Positions 48,944 through 61,590 of a stretch of 64,000 nt of DNA are shown piece by piece; within the stretch, counting starts at the first letter, position 1; every line of letters begins with the position of its first letter. Position numbers and translations under genes: made by a program. This stretch comes from Pantoea agglomerans (GTDB lineage Bacteria; Pseudomonadota; Gammaproteobacteria; Enterobacterales; Enterobacteriaceae), in assembly GCF_020149765.1 (NCBI RefSeq), contig NZ_CP083809.1:2294001-2358000 (forward strand). The letters run 5' to 3'. Under the pieces are notes generated by a model. That model did no database searches. It was not told where the DNA came from and saw nothing but the letters and a program-made list of their open reading frames with translations.

Positions 48944-51046
48944 ATGACGCTGCCGTTTCCCCCTCATCGCTGCGCCCTGCTGTGCGCGCTGGCGATGACT
49001 CTGCCCGCCGCCAGCCTGGCGGCCGACACGCTAATGGTGACCGCCTCCCCCCAGGAGAGCGCCGACGCCCCGACCCAGGGCTATCTCGCCACCACCAGCG
49101 CGGGCGCCACCAAAAGCGATCGCCCGCTGGTGAAGACGCCGCAGTCGGTGTCGGTGATCACCCGCCAGCAGATAGACGATCAGGGCGCCATCGATCTCAA
49201 CCAGGTGCTGAACTATACGCCCGGGGTGTTCACCAACTTTGGCGGCGCGGCAACGCGCTATGACACCATTTCGCTGCGCGGCTTCCACGGCGGCGACGTG
49301 GATAACACCTTCCTTGACGGCCTGCGCCTGATGAGCGACGGCGGCAGCTATAACGTTTTGCAGGTCGATCCCTGGTTTCTGGAGCGCGTCGACGTCATTA
49401 AAGGCCCCTCTTCTGCCCTTTACGGCCAGACGGTGCCGGGCGGGCTGGTGAACCAGACCACGCGCCGCCCGCAGTTCAGCGAAGCGGGCCATTTTCGGCT
49501 GACGGCGGGCACGCAGAATACGCGCGGCGCAGCCTTCGACTACACCAACGCCATCAGCAACGAGTGGGCGTTTCGCCTGACCGGGATGACGCGCAACAGC
49601 GATACCCAGTATGACCATACGCGCGAGGAGAAGTATGCGCTGATGCCGCAGCTGATGTGGCAGCCCACGGAAGATACGCAGCTGCTGCTGCGCGCTTATC
49701 TGCAAAAAGATCCGTCGGGCGGCTATCACGGCTCGGTGCCGGGCGACGGCGCGCTGAGTGCCCATAACGGCGCGAAGCTCAGCACCGGCTTTTACGACGG
49801 CGATCCGTCGCTGGACCAGTTCAAGCGCCGCGAGCAGATCTACAGCTATGACTTCCAGCATCACTTCAGCGACGTCTGGTCATTTACCTCTACCGGCAGC
49901 TACAGCCACGCTAATGTCGATCTCGACCAGGTTTATCAGATCGGCTGGCAGGCGCCCGGCAGCAACATCCTTAACCGCTACTACTCCGGCGAGCGCTCGT
50001 CGCTTTCCGCCTGGGCGACGGATAACCGCGTCACGGCGGAGTTCGACACTGGCGAGCTGTCGCATCGCCTGTCGATCGGCGCGGAGTATCACCGCTATAA
50101 AAACGATTTAAGCGAGGCGAGCGACGCAGCCAGCGCGCTCAACGCCGCCACCGGCGAGGCGCTCGGCCCGATGCCGGACTACAGCTGGACGCGCGAGACG
50201 CGCCGCTACTACCAGACCGGCCTCTATCTGCAGGATGAGATGACGTGGGATCGCTGGCATCTCGATCTCTCCGGCCGCTACGACCGCATCGTCGCCGACA
50301 ACAGCGGCACGGCGCGCCGTCAGGATGACCACATCAGCGGGCGGGCGGCGCTGCTCTACGCCTTCGATAATGGCCTCTCCCCTTATCTGAGCTACAGCCA
50401 GGCCATTACGCCGACCGCGCTTACCGGATCCGACGGCAATCTGCTGCAGCCCACCACCTCTGAACAGTATGAGGCGGGCCTGAAATATCAGCCGCCGGGC
50501 ACGCGCGATCTCTACAGCCTGGCGATCTACGATCTGACGCAGAAAGATGTCGCGACGCGTAATATTGTTGACTCCACCTATACGCCGACCGGCAAGGTGC
50601 ATTCGCAGGGCATCGAGCTGGAGGCGCACAATCAGCTGACGCCGCGCCTGAGCACGGTGGCGGGTTATACCCTTAACCACCTGCGCTATAAAGAGACGGT
50701 GGACGGCAACGACGGCCACACGCCTTACGTGACGCCGAACAGCATGGCGTCGCTGTGGGGACACTATCAGTTCGACGCCGGCATCAGCGCGGGGGCCGGG
50801 GTGCGCTATATCGGCAAGCAGTGGGCGGATAACGGGAACAGCCGGCGCGTGCCGTCGGTAACGCTGTTTGACGCCTCGGTGCGCGCCGATCTCGGCGTCT
50901 GGAACAGCGCGCTGCGCGGCGCATGGCTACAGCTTAACGCCAGCAACCTGACCGATCGCCACTATGTGGCGGCCTGTTACGGCACCGGCTACTGCTACTG
51001 GGGCGCGGAGCGTTCGCTGCTGGTGTCGGTGGGATACGATTTCTGA
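48944..51046 (+). CDS. TonB-dependent siderophore receptor (FoxA/FhuA-like)
   Basis: 700 residues. A signal peptide ends near LPAASLAA. The TonB-box-like DTLMVTA follows, then the plug domain (KTPQSVSVITRQQIDDQGAI, YDTISLRGF, VDVIKGPSSALYGQTVPGG). A 22-strand barrel ends in the outer-membrane consensus aromatic terminus VSVGYDF. Size and plug resemble hydroxamate receptors such as FoxA (ferrioxamine) or FhuA. The exact siderophore is not decided here. AAGGACAGG precedes the ATG. Confidence 0.92.
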   Translation: MTLPFPPHRCALLCALAMTLPAASLAADTLMVTASPQESADAPTQGYLATTSAGATKSDRPLVKTPQSVSVITRQQIDDQGAIDLNQVLNYTPGVFTNFGGAATRYDTISLRGFHGGDVDNTFLDGLRLMSDGGSYNVLQVDPWFLERVDVIKGPSSALYGQTVPGGLVNQTTRRPQFSEAGHFRLTAGTQNTRGAAFDYTNAISNEWAFRLTGMTRNSDTQYDHTREEKYALMPQLMWQPTEDTQLLLRAYLQKDPSGGYHGSVPGDGALSAHNGAKLSTGFYDGDPSLDQFKRREQIYSYDFQHHFSDVWSFTSTGSYSHANVDLDQVYQIGWQAPGSNILNRYYSGERSSLSAWATDNRVTAEFDTGELSHRLSIGAEYHRYKNDLSEASDAASALNAATGEALGPMPDYSWTRETRRYYQTGLYLQDEMTWDRWHLDLSGRYDRIVADNSGTARRQDDHISGRAALLYAFDNGLSPYLSYSQAITPTALTGSDGNLLQPTTSEQYEAGLKYQPPGTRDLYSLAIYDLTQKDVATRNIVDSTYTPTGKVHSQGIELEAHNQLTPRLSTVAGYTLNHLRYKETVDGNDGHTPYVTPNSMASLWGHYQFDAGISAGAGVRYIGKQWADNGNSRRVPSVTLFDASVRADLGVWNSALRGAWLQLNASNLTDRHYVAACYGTGYCYWGAERSLLVSVGYDF

Positions 51047-51058
51047 CGGGGAAAGTAA

Positions 51059-51083
51059 AACGGGACGACAAAGTCGTCCCGTT
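51059..51083. terminator. bidirectional terminator-like hairpin
   Basis: A perfect 11-base stem AACGGGACGAC / GTCGTCCCGTT with loop AAA between the convergent receptor gene and ymgE. Confidence 0.65.
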
Positions 51084-51104
51084 GCAGTTCTTACGCTAAG
51101 CGTG

Positions 51105-51353
51105 TCAGCTGCGGACTTTACGGTAGATAAACAGCACCACGATAGCGCCAATTACCGCAACCACAAAGCTGCCGAAGTTAAAGCCGTCTACTCGGCCGAA
51201 GCCAAACAGGGTGCTGATCCAGCCGCCGACAACCGCACCGACGATCCCCAGGATCACCGTAACGATAAAACCACCGCCATCTTTGCCCGGCATGATCCAT
51301 TTAGCGAGAATACCGGCGATTAAACCAAAGATGATCCATGAAATGATACCCAT
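51105..51353 (-). CDS. ymgE: GlsB/YeaQ/YmgE-family membrane protein
   Basis: 82 residues and three hydrophobic segments: ISWIIFGLIAGILAKWIMPG, IVTVILGIVGAVVGGWISTL, and SFVVAVIGAIVVLFIYRKV. It is a member of the transglycosylase-associated/stress-response inner-membrane family with no known enzymatic activity. Its nearest E. coli relative is YmgE. GAAGGAGTAG precedes the start. Confidence 0.9.
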   Translation of the reverse strand: MGIISWIIFGLIAGILAKWIMPGKDGGGFIVTVILGIVGAVVGGWISTLFGFGRVDGFNFGSFVVAVIGAIVVLFIYRKVRS

Positions 51354-51560
51354 CGACTACTCCTTCCTTTCTGTTTAGGTTGTGACCGCCTGATTAATCA
51401 GGAGAATTACAGAGGTAAGTATAGACAGGAAATTCTCTTGTGCAGGATAAACCGCGACAAAAATTGACTTAAGATCTAAAGCTTCCGCGCCCGTCGCCGA
51501 TAACGGAGAGTGCATAAAGCCTCTGTTAACAGCAAATTTGCCCTCTTTTGGAGCCCGTAA

Positions 51561-52295
51561 GTGAAAGAAGCCGACAAAGAACAGTATCTCAAACGTGGCA
51601 CGCTGGCCGTTCTGGGCGTGATAAAGGATTTGCTGCGTTTACAGACGCCCTTAATGGTCACTTTTTCACGCGGTCAGTTTATCAGCCGTATGCTGGACGC
51701 CGACGAAGATCGCATTATTTTCGACTTCGGCAGCAACAATCTGGACAACGAGTACGTTCTTTCCTGCGATCAGGTGAGCATCTTCGCTGAAACCTACGGC
51801 GCGAAAGTCGAGTTCAGCCTGGCGTCGCTGGAGAGAACCACCTTCGAGGGCCTGCCCGCCTTTAGCGCACCGCTGCCTGAGCTGCTGTGGCAGATCCAGC
51901 GCCGCGAGTTTTTCCGTATCTCCGTGCCGCTGGAGCCGACCTTTTACTGCCACAGCGAGTGGCCTGGCGGCAAAAAGGTGCGTTTCCGCCTGCAGGATCT
52001 GTCGCTGGGCGGCATCGGCGTGCTGGTGGACGAGCCGCTGCCGGAGGGCCTGAGCAGCGGCGACAAGTTTAAAAAACTGCACGTCGAGCTGGGCGAATAT
52101 GGTCAGTTCGAGGTTGGCGCGCAGCTGCTGCATATTGGCGAGCGCAGCGTGGTGACCAGCAAAAACGAAACGCGCGTCACGCCGCGTCTTAGCTTTCGCT
52201 TTACCGCTATCGAGCCGCTGCAGGAGCGTCAGCTGCAGCAGGTCATTTTCGCCCTTGAGCGCCTGGCGCGCGACAAAGCGAACCGATTTCAGTAA
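51561..52295 (+). CDS. ycgR: flagellar brake protein YcgR (c-di-GMP receptor)
   Basis: 244 residues, E. coli length, with a GTG start after GGAG. The N-terminal YcgR domain (to about 108) precedes a PilZ domain with the c-di-GMP-binding RREFFRISVP (R-x-x-x-R) and DLSLGGIGV (D/N-x-S-x-x-G). Bound to c-di-GMP it slows the flagellar motor. The monocistronic position, apart from flagellar clusters, is as in E. coli. Confidence 0.95.
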   Translation: MKEADKEQYLKRGTLAVLGVIKDLLRLQTPLMVTFSRGQFISRMLDADEDRIIFDFGSNNLDNEYVLSCDQVSIFAETYGAKVEFSLASLERTTFEGLPAFSAPLPELLWQIQRREFFRISVPLEPTFYCHSEWPGGKKVRFRLQDLSLGGIGVLVDEPLPEGLSSGDKFKKLHVELGEYGQFEVGAQLLHIGERSVVTSKNETRVTPRLSFRFTAIEPLQERQLQQVIFALERLARDKANRFQ

Positions 52296-52390
52296 TTATT
52301 CAGTGATTTGCGCCGCCACCCGGCGCATCCAGGCTATGCTTCTCCTTGCTCTTTTTTTTAAACCGGCTCCCAGCAAGGAGAAATTCCCCA

Positions 52391-53515
52391 ATGGAAAACT
52401 GGCTCTCATCCGGCTATTTTCAACGCCTTTTTCTTAATCAGGCTTTCTGGATCAACAGCGCTATCGTGACGGCAGGTACGCTGGTGATCTACTGGCTGCT
52501 GCGCAGCGCTATCCGCTTTATCTCCAGCCGCATTGCCCGCTACAGCGAGCAGCGCCATGTGCGCTTCACCTCGATTCTGGTGGAGATCCTGCGCAGCACC
52601 AGCCAGCTGCTGCTGCTGATTTTTTCGCTGCTTATCGCCCTGCGCTTCGTTGACGTTCCCGCCAGCTGGGACGGCTTTATTTCCCACGGCTGGTTCCTGG
52701 CGTTCGCCGTGCAGCTGGCCATGTGGATCGACTGCGGCATCCGGCTGTGGCTGCATAACCTGCTGCGCGATCCGGTCCACGTGCGCAACCCGGTGACCAC
52801 GGTGATCCTGGGCATTCTGCTGCGCATGGTGGTGTGGGTGATGATGCTGCTCGCCATTCTGTCGAATATGGGCATCAATATTACCGCGCTGGTGGCGAGC
52901 CTCGGCGTCGGCGGTATCGCTATCGCGCTGGCGATTCAGACCGTGCTGAGCGACGTTTTCGCCTCGCTGGCGATCGGCTTCGATAAGCCTTTCGAGCACG
53001 GCGATTTTATCGTGTTTGGCGATATCGCCGGCTCTATCGAGCATATCGGCCTGAAGACCACCCGCCTGCGCAGCCTGAGCGGCGAGCAGATCGTCTGTTC
53101 CAATACCATTCTGCTGCAGCAGACCATCCACAACTACAAGCGTATGGAGCAGCGACGCATCCTGTTTCGCTTCGGCCTGAGTTATGGCACGCCTTCGGCG
53201 CAGGTGCGCGAGGTGAGCGAACTGGTGAAGACGATTATTCAGGGCATTGAGCTGACCCGCTTCGACCGCGCCCATTTTTTCGCCTTTGAGGATTCGAAGC
53301 TGACCTTCGAGGTGGTCTACTTCGTGCTCGACGCCGACTACAACAAATATATGGATATTCAGCAGGAGATTAACCTGCAGCTGATGGCGGCGCTGGAGCA
53401 GCGCGATGTGCGCTTCGCCTTCCCGATCCGTCAGGTGGAGTTCAGCGGCGGCCGCATTCCGCCGGTGGAGATGCTGCGCGCGGAGAACGACGAGGAAGAG
53501 GCGCGACGGGCGTAG
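52391..53515 (+). CDS. MscS-family mechanosensitive channel
   Basis: 374 residues from ATG 52391 after AAGGAG; the frame is open 15 codons upstream but without a site. It has four or five transmembrane helices, with the pore helix NITALVASLGVGGIAIALAI, then the beta domain TVLSDVFASLAIGFDKPFEH, GDFIVFGDIAGSIEHIGLKT and RSLSGEQIVCSNT. The C-terminal cytoplasmic domain is shorter than in MscK. It releases ions under hypo-osmotic stress. It resembles the small, uncharacterised MscS paralogues more than MscS itself. Confidence 0.88.
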   Translation: MENWLSSGYFQRLFLNQAFWINSAIVTAGTLVIYWLLRSAIRFISSRIARYSEQRHVRFTSILVEILRSTSQLLLLIFSLLIALRFVDVPASWDGFISHGWFLAFAVQLAMWIDCGIRLWLHNLLRDPVHVRNPVTTVILGILLRMVVWVMMLLAILSNMGINITALVASLGVGGIAIALAIQTVLSDVFASLAIGFDKPFEHGDFIVFGDIAGSIEHIGLKTTRLRSLSGEQIVCSNTILLQQTIHNYKRMEQRRILFRFGLSYGTPSAQVREVSELVKTIIQGIELTRFDRAHFFAFEDSKLTFEVVYFVLDADYNKYMDIQQEINLQLMAALEQRDVRFAFPIRQVEFSGGRIPPVEMLRAENDEEEARRA

Positions 53516-53872
53516 TCTGCCTGGCCCCGTCGCTTTGCGTTTCGCGCCGGTTCAAGGGCGTTTCGCCCTTTCCCCTTAGCATGGGTGCGGCTGTTTATAA
53601 GCCCTGGGTTAGTATTGGTCATCCCAGGCTTTTTCAGGCGGTTAAGAAACGCATAACGTCGGTGACAAGGGGCGAAGAGCAAAGCGTCCCGCGACAAGGA
53701 CAAAACGCCGGAAGCGTTTTTGAACAACGCAACGCGCTGGCGCGGTGACGGGCGCCCCTCAGGGATAAGGGGCGTAAACGCGCGGGTCGAGCCGCCCGGG
53801 ATAACGCTTTTTGCGTCTTAGCCATCGGGCCTTGTCACCTACTTCTGCACCCTGCCCCTATTTTGCCAGCCA
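53516..53872. other. 357-base gene-poor block between channel and kinase genes
   Basis: It contains a hairpin AAGGGCG-TTT-CGCCCTT (53554-53570) that may end the channel mRNA. The rest holds short GC-rich inverted stretches and no supported gene. It looks like an intergenic repeat of the kind scattered in enterobacterial chromosomes, but only one copy is in this window. Confidence 0.4.
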
Positions 53873-55360
53873 TCACGCCGGCTGAAAGCGGCAGCGCGCC
53901 ACCGCCTCTGTCCATCCCTGATAACACTCCCGCATCGCCTGCGCCTGCTCGCTGCGCGGCTCCACGCGCGTGCCCCCCTGCAGCGCCTGCATCTCGTCCC
54001 CCTGCTGCCACCAGCCCAGCACCTTGCCCGCCAGCAGCGCCGCGCCGAGCGCGGAGACCTCCGCCGTGGGGGCGCGCAGCAGCGGGCGCTGCAGCACATC
54101 CGCCTGCAGCTGCATCAGCCAGTCGTTGGCGGTGGCGCTGCCGTCAACGCAGAGCGCCGACAGCCGCTGGCCGCTCGCCTGCTCCATCGCCAGAAAGACG
54201 TCCGCGATCTGATAGACGATCGACTCCAGCGCTACGCGCGCCAGCACCGCAGGCGTGGCGGCGTCGGTCAGGCCACAGACCATGCCGCGCGCCCGCAGAT
54301 CCCACCAGGGGGCGCCCAGCCCGGAGAGCGCGGGCACAAAATAGATCCCCTGACTGCTGTCGGTGGTGCGCGCCAGCGCGGTCAGCTCGTGCGGGTCCTG
54401 GATGCCGAGCATGCTGCCCAGCCAGGCCGCGCCGGAGCCGGTATGGGTAATATTGCCCTCGAAGGCGAAGCGCAGCGCGCCGTCGTGCCAGGCGACGGTG
54501 GTGCTCAGGCCGTTGTCGGTCAGCAGCGGCGTCGCCATCGACATCATCAGCGAAGAGCCGGTGCCGTAGGTCGCCTTCACCACCTCTTCGTCGCCGCGCC
54601 GCTGCGCCTGCAGCGCCGCATGGGAATCGCCGATGCGCGCCAGAATCGGCGTGCCCGGTGTCAGGCCGGGAATATCGCTGACCGCTACCGCGCCCTGCGC
54701 GCTGGCCGACGGCACGATAGTCGGCAACGCGGCGCGCGGCAGCTGGAACAGCCGCAGCAGCTCATCGTCCCAGCCGCTGCTATGCAGACTGTAGAGCTGG
54801 GTGCGCGCGGCGTTGGCGTGATCGGTGACGAACATCTCCCCCGCGCTGAGCTGCCAGCCGAGCCAGCTGTCTACCGTGCCGATGCAGAGCTCGCCCGCCG
54901 CCGCACGCGCCGCGCCGTCCGGGATCGCCGCCAGCATGCCGGTGAGCTTCGCCGCCGGGAACATCGGGTCCACCGCCAGCCCGGTCAGCCCGGTAATACG
55001 CGAGGCGCTGCCCGCGGCGCGCAGATCGCGGCAAAAGGCTTCCGACCGCCGGTCCTGCCAGCTCACCAGCGGCGTCAGCGGCCTGCCGTCGCGCCGCTGC
55101 CAGATTAGCACCGACTCGCGCTGATTGCTGATCGCCACCGCCGCCACCGGCGCGCCGCCGCACTGCGCCAGGCAGGCGGTCACCGCCTGTTTCACCGCCA
55201 GCCAGATCGCCAGCGCATCCTGCTCCGCCAGCCCCGGCTGCGGATGGGAGAGCGTCAGCGGCTGGCTGCCGCGCGCCACGACGCGACCCTGGCGATTGAC
55301 GGCGATCGCCTTGGCATTGGTCGTGCCTTCATCTATCGCCAGAATAAGGGGGTCTTGCAT
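53873..55360 (-). CDS. FGGY-family sugar kinase
   Basis: 495 residues from ATG 55360 (AGGAG upstream). FGGY features are LILAIDEGTTNAKAIAV (phosphate-1), ISNQRESVLIWQRRDG, LVSWQDRRS, SHAALQAQ and the C-terminal ALCVDGSATANDWLMQLQAD (adenosine motif). The family phosphorylates sugars and polyols. Last gene of the operon, 2 bases from the transketolase gene. With it, the probable substrate is a branched or straight ketopentose such as D-apulose; xylulose or erythrulose are alternatives. Confidence 0.9.
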   Translation of the reverse strand: MQDPLILAIDEGTTNAKAIAVNRQGRVVARGSQPLTLSHPQPGLAEQDALAIWLAVKQAVTACLAQCGGAPVAAVAISNQRESVLIWQRRDGRPLTPLVSWQDRRSEAFCRDLRAAGSASRITGLTGLAVDPMFPAAKLTGMLAAIPDGAARAAAGELCIGTVDSWLGWQLSAGEMFVTDHANAARTQLYSLHSSGWDDELLRLFQLPRAALPTIVPSASAQGAVAVSDIPGLTPGTPILARIGDSHAALQAQRRGDEEVVKATYGTGSSLMMSMATPLLTDNGLSTTVAWHDGALRFAFEGNITHTGSGAAWLGSMLGIQDPHELTALARTTDSSQGIYFVPALSGLGAPWWDLRARGMVCGLTDAATPAVLARVALESIVYQIADVFLAMEQASGQRLSALCVDGSATANDWLMQLQADVLQRPLLRAPTAEVSALGAALLAGKVLGWWQQGDEMQALQGGTRVEPRSEQAQAMRECYQGWTEAVARCRFQPA

Positions 55361-55362
55361 GG

Positions 55363-56307
55363 TCAGGCTCCTGCGCAAATGCGCACTGCGCTTTTAACGA
55401 CGCTCGCGGCGTCGATGCCGTGATACGCGCGCGTAGAGGCGCGATCGCCCGCGATAGCGTACTGCCCGTCCGGGATGCCCAGCCGCAGCAGCGGAATAGC
55501 GCAGCCCCCTTCCGCCAGCACCTCAGCCACCAGGCTGCCGACGCCGCCGTTGACGTTGTGCTCTTCCACGCTGATCGCGGCTGGATAGTGATTTAGCAGG
55601 TTGCGCAGCTGTTGGGTATCGCAGGGTCTGATGGATGGAACGCTGATCACACCCGCCGAGATCCCTTTCTCTGCCAGCAGCTCCGCCGCGCGTACAATCT
55701 CATGCACCGTCGACCCCATCGCCACCAGCGCGATATCAGTGCCGGCGCGCAGCTGATCGATTCTGCCCGGCTCGAAGCGGTAATCGTCATCGTGCAGCTG
55801 CGGCAGATCTTTGCCGTCGAGGCGGATATAGACCGGGCCGACGTGCTCAAGCGCATAGTCGATAATCTGACGGCACTCCAGCGGACAGGCGGGCGCGTAG
55901 ATTTCGATGTTGCCGAAGCCGCGCATCACCGCAATATCGTCGATGCTGTGGTGGGTGCTGGCGAGCGGGCCGTAGCTGGCACCGGCGTTGAGGCCGAACA
56001 GCTTTACGTTGGTGTTGTTGTAGCAGACGTCGACCTTGACCTGCTCGTTGGCGCGCGATACCAGAAAAGGCGCGGCGTTGCAGGTCACGGCGATCTTGCC
56101 GCCCAGCGCCAGCCCGGCAGCGGCACCGACCAGGGTCTGCTCGGCGATGCCGACGTTCACCAGCCGATCGGGAAAGGCTTTGATAAAGGGCGCGATTTTT
56201 GCGGTTGAGGTGGAGTCCGCCACCACCGGCACCAGATCCACGCCGCGATTCACCGCGTCGATAAAGGCCGTCACCATGACGCTGGCTAAATGCTGTGCAT
56301 TACTCAT
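55363..56307 (-). CDS. transketolase-like protein, C-terminal subunit
   Basis: 314 residues comprising the pyrimidine-binding and C-terminal transketolase domains: ADSTSTAKIAPFIKAFPDR, VNVGIAEQTLVGAAAGLA (the catalytic Glu), YGPLASTHHSIDDIAVM, SVEEHNVNGGVGSLVAEVL. It pairs with the subunit encoded just upstream, with which it overlaps by 8 bases. Split transketolases of this size commonly serve specialised sugar pathways. Confidence 0.92.
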   Translation of the reverse strand: MSNAQHLASVMVTAFIDAVNRGVDLVPVVADSTSTAKIAPFIKAFPDRLVNVGIAEQTLVGAAAGLALGGKIAVTCNAAPFLVSRANEQVKVDVCYNNTNVKLFGLNAGASYGPLASTHHSIDDIAVMRGFGNIEIYAPACPLECRQIIDYALEHVGPVYIRLDGKDLPQLHDDDYRFEPGRIDQLRAGTDIALVAMGSTVHEIVRAAELLAEKGISAGVISVPSIRPCDTQQLRNLLNHYPAAISVEEHNVNGGVGSLVAEVLAEGGCAIPLLRLGIPDGQYAIAGDRASTRAYHGIDAASVVKSAVRICAGA

Positions 56308-57130
56308 CTTTCAGTTCCTCCAGTGCCAGTTCGATCTCTTCGCCTTTCGGCACGCGGTGATGCCACTCCGCCTTACTCTGAATAAAGGAGATGCCGTAGC
56401 CTTTTTCGGTATGCGCCACGATGACCTGCGGCTTGCCGTTCTGCGGCAGGCTTTCAAGGGTCTCGACCAGCTGCGCCATATCGTTGCCGTTGCACTCCGT
56501 CACCGCCAGCCCGAAGGCGCGCCATTTTTCCGGCAGCGGATCGGTATTCATAATGTCGCGCGTTGTGCCCGCCAGCTGCAGCTTGTTCTTGTCGTTGATA
56601 ATAATCAGGTTGTCGAGGCCGTAGTGGGCCGCCACCAGCGCGGCCTCCCAGTTGCTGCCCTCCGCCAGCTCGCCGTCGCCGGTCACCACGAAGATGCGCC
56701 GCTTGCTGCCATCTTTTTTCGCCGCCAGCGCCAGCCCCACCGCCACCGGCAGGCCGTGGCCGAGCGCGCCGGTATTCAGCTCGACGCCGGGGGTCTTCTG
56801 CCGCACCGGATGGCCCGGCAAGGGCGAATCAGCGTGCTGATAGAGAGGCAGCCAGTCGACGGGGAAATAGCCCGCCTCCGCCAGCACGCAGTAGTAACCG
56901 CCAACCGCATGGCCTTTGGACTGGATATAGATGTCGCGCTGCGGATCGTCAGTGCGATCCGGCGCGCAGTCGAGAATGCGAAAGTAGAGCGCGGTCAGAA
57001 TATCCGCCTGCGACAGATCCGCGCCGGTATGGCCACCGGCCGGGCTGCCCGCGTTAAGCTGGATAATGCGGCGGCGTACGGCGCGCGCCTTGCGCTGCAG
57101 TTCATCAACCGGAAGTTTGAAAGGATTCAT
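56300..57130 (-). CDS. transketolase-like protein, N-terminal (TPP) subunit
   Basis: 276 residues with the thiamine-diphosphate domain: PAGGHTGADLSQADILTALY, GALGHGLPVAVGLALAAK, and the Mg-TPP motif GDGELAEGSNWEAALVAAHY then NLIIINDKNKLQ. It forms the active enzyme with the C-terminal subunit. The 95-base gap upstream contains a palindrome shared with the regulator promoter, so this gene may start a second transcript. Confidence 0.93.
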   Translation of the reverse strand: MNPFKLPVDELQRKARAVRRRIIQLNAGSPAGGHTGADLSQADILTALYFRILDCAPDRTDDPQRDIYIQSKGHAVGGYYCVLAEAGYFPVDWLPLYQHADSPLPGHPVRQKTPGVELNTGALGHGLPVAVGLALAAKKDGSKRRIFVVTGDGELAEGSNWEAALVAAHYGLDNLIIINDKNKLQLAGTTRDIMNTDPLPEKWRAFGLAVTECNGNDMAQLVETLESLPQNGKPQVIVAHTEKGYGISFIQSKAEWHHRVPKGEEIELALEELKDE

Positions 57131-57159
57131 ACATCACCTCTGAATTAAAAACCACACAC

Positions 57160-57171
57160 GAATATATATTC
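57160..57171. promoter_or_regulatory. candidate operator for the SorC-type regulator (site 2)
   Basis: GAATATATATTC is a perfect palindrome just upstream of the transketolase genes. It differs by one base from the core of the site at 61424-61435. Confidence 0.55.
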
Positions 57172-57225
57172 ATAACGGGTAAAAAAAGGGGGTGCAGCAA
57201 AAGGAGAGGCCTGCACCGCCACCGA

Positions 57226-58332
57226 TTAACTTTTTGCCTCCTCGCCCTCCTCGATCAGCGCCTTCTGCGCCACCACCGCCGCTTTCTGCTGCATGCGGTT
57301 TTGCATCTGGTCGATGATGACGGCGATGATAATGACGATGCCCTTGATCACCATCTGCCAGAATTCGCTCACCCCCATCATGATCAGGCCGTCAGCGAGA
57401 AAGCCGATAACAAAGGCGCCAACCAGGGTGCCGAGAATGGTGCCGCGCCCACCCGCCAGCGAGGTGCCGCCCAGCACCACCGCCGCAATGGCGTTCATCT
57501 CAAACGAGGTGCCGTTGGCCGGATGGCTGGCCACCAGCTGCGACGAGACGACGATGCCCGCAATCGCCGCGCAGAAGCCGGAGAGGGTATAAACCCAGAT
57601 TTTCACCTGCTTTACTTTGACGCCGGAAAGCTCCGCCGCGCGCTCGTTATCGCCGATAGCGTAGACCTGGCGGCCGAACGGCAGGCGACGGGCGATATAG
57701 GCGATAACCAGCGCCAGCACGATCATCATCCAGATGGCGTACGGCAGCCCGAGCAGCGTTCCGGCGCCGATGCGGTCAAAGCCGGTATTGCCGAGCAGCG
57801 GATTGCCCTGCAGTCCGGGGAAGGTTTCACCGCCCGAGGTCAGCATCGCCGCACCGCGCAGGATATACATGGTGCCGAGCGTGCAGATAAAGGGAGCCAC
57901 GTTGTAGCGGGTGATAATCCAGCCGTTGGCCGCGCCGATCAGGCCGCCTGTTAGCAGCACCAGCGGCACAATCACCCAGACGCTGGGAAAGATGGCGATG
58001 CCGAACATCGGCAGCACGATCCCTTTGGTGATCAGCCAGCCGGCGAGCATGCCGCACAGCCCCAGGGTGGCGCCGATAGAGAGATCGATGCCGGCGGTGA
58101 TAATGACGAAGGTGATGCCCAGCGCCAGAAAGGCGTTGATGGCGATATGCTTCACCATAATCACCAGGCTGCCGGGGGCGAGAAAGTCCGGCACGGCGAT
58201 CGCAAAGAAGCCAACAATCAAAAAGAGCGCGATAAAGGTGCGCAGCTTCAGCAGCAGCAGAATAATGCTTTCGCGCGAGTTAAACGCCTTCGCCGGTTGC
58301 CCTGCCATTGTCATCGCGTTATTGCCTTTCAT
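57226..58332 (-). CDS. sugar ABC transporter permease (RbsC-like)
   Basis: 368 residues and about ten hydrophobic helices. Family signatures are ITAGIDLSIGATLGLCGMLA and NAIAAVVLGGTSLAGGRGTI. It forms the inner-membrane channel of a ribose-type importer. The start lies 2 bases after the ATPase stop. Confidence 0.93.
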   Translation of the reverse strand: MKGNNAMTMAGQPAKAFNSRESIILLLLKLRTFIALFLIVGFFAIAVPDFLAPGSLVIMVKHIAINAFLALGITFVIITAGIDLSIGATLGLCGMLAGWLITKGIVLPMFGIAIFPSVWVIVPLVLLTGGLIGAANGWIITRYNVAPFICTLGTMYILRGAAMLTSGGETFPGLQGNPLLGNTGFDRIGAGTLLGLPYAIWMMIVLALVIAYIARRLPFGRQVYAIGDNERAAELSGVKVKQVKIWVYTLSGFCAAIAGIVVSSQLVASHPANGTSFEMNAIAAVVLGGTSLAGGRGTILGTLVGAFVIGFLADGLIMMGVSEFWQMVIKGIVIIIAVIIDQMQNRMQQKAAVVAQKALIEEGEEAKS

Positions 58333-58334
58333 GC

Positions 58335-61410
<3,076 letters not shown>

Positions 61411-61421
61411 CTATTCTCCGC

Positions 61422-61437
61422 TTGAATAAATATTCAA
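61422..61437. promoter_or_regulatory. candidate operator for the SorC-type regulator (site 1)
   Basis: TTGAATAAATATTCAA, a near-perfect palindrome 15 bases before the binding-protein start, with a further half site TATTCAA at 61449-61455. Its core recurs at 57160. Confidence 0.6.
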
Positions 61438-61590
61438 TTGCGATTTTATATTCAAGATGACTATGCACCCGCTCCTGTCGGGCGCGCAACCCCGAGTGTT
61501 TAAAAAGCGAAAAGGATCACAAAATGTCCCGCGTTGTGATTTCCCGCATCCTGGTTAACAATACCAGGCCGACACAGAGAGGAAGGATGA

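Noticed and set aside
53431..53870. Short open frames around 53.4-53.8 kb
   Set aside because: They are GC-rich, overlap the channel gene end and each other, and lack ribosome sites. Treated as non-coding.
61480..61560. Possible CRP site (TGTGAT, GATCACA halves) before the regulator
   Set aside because: The half sites are not properly spaced as a palindrome. Too weak to report.
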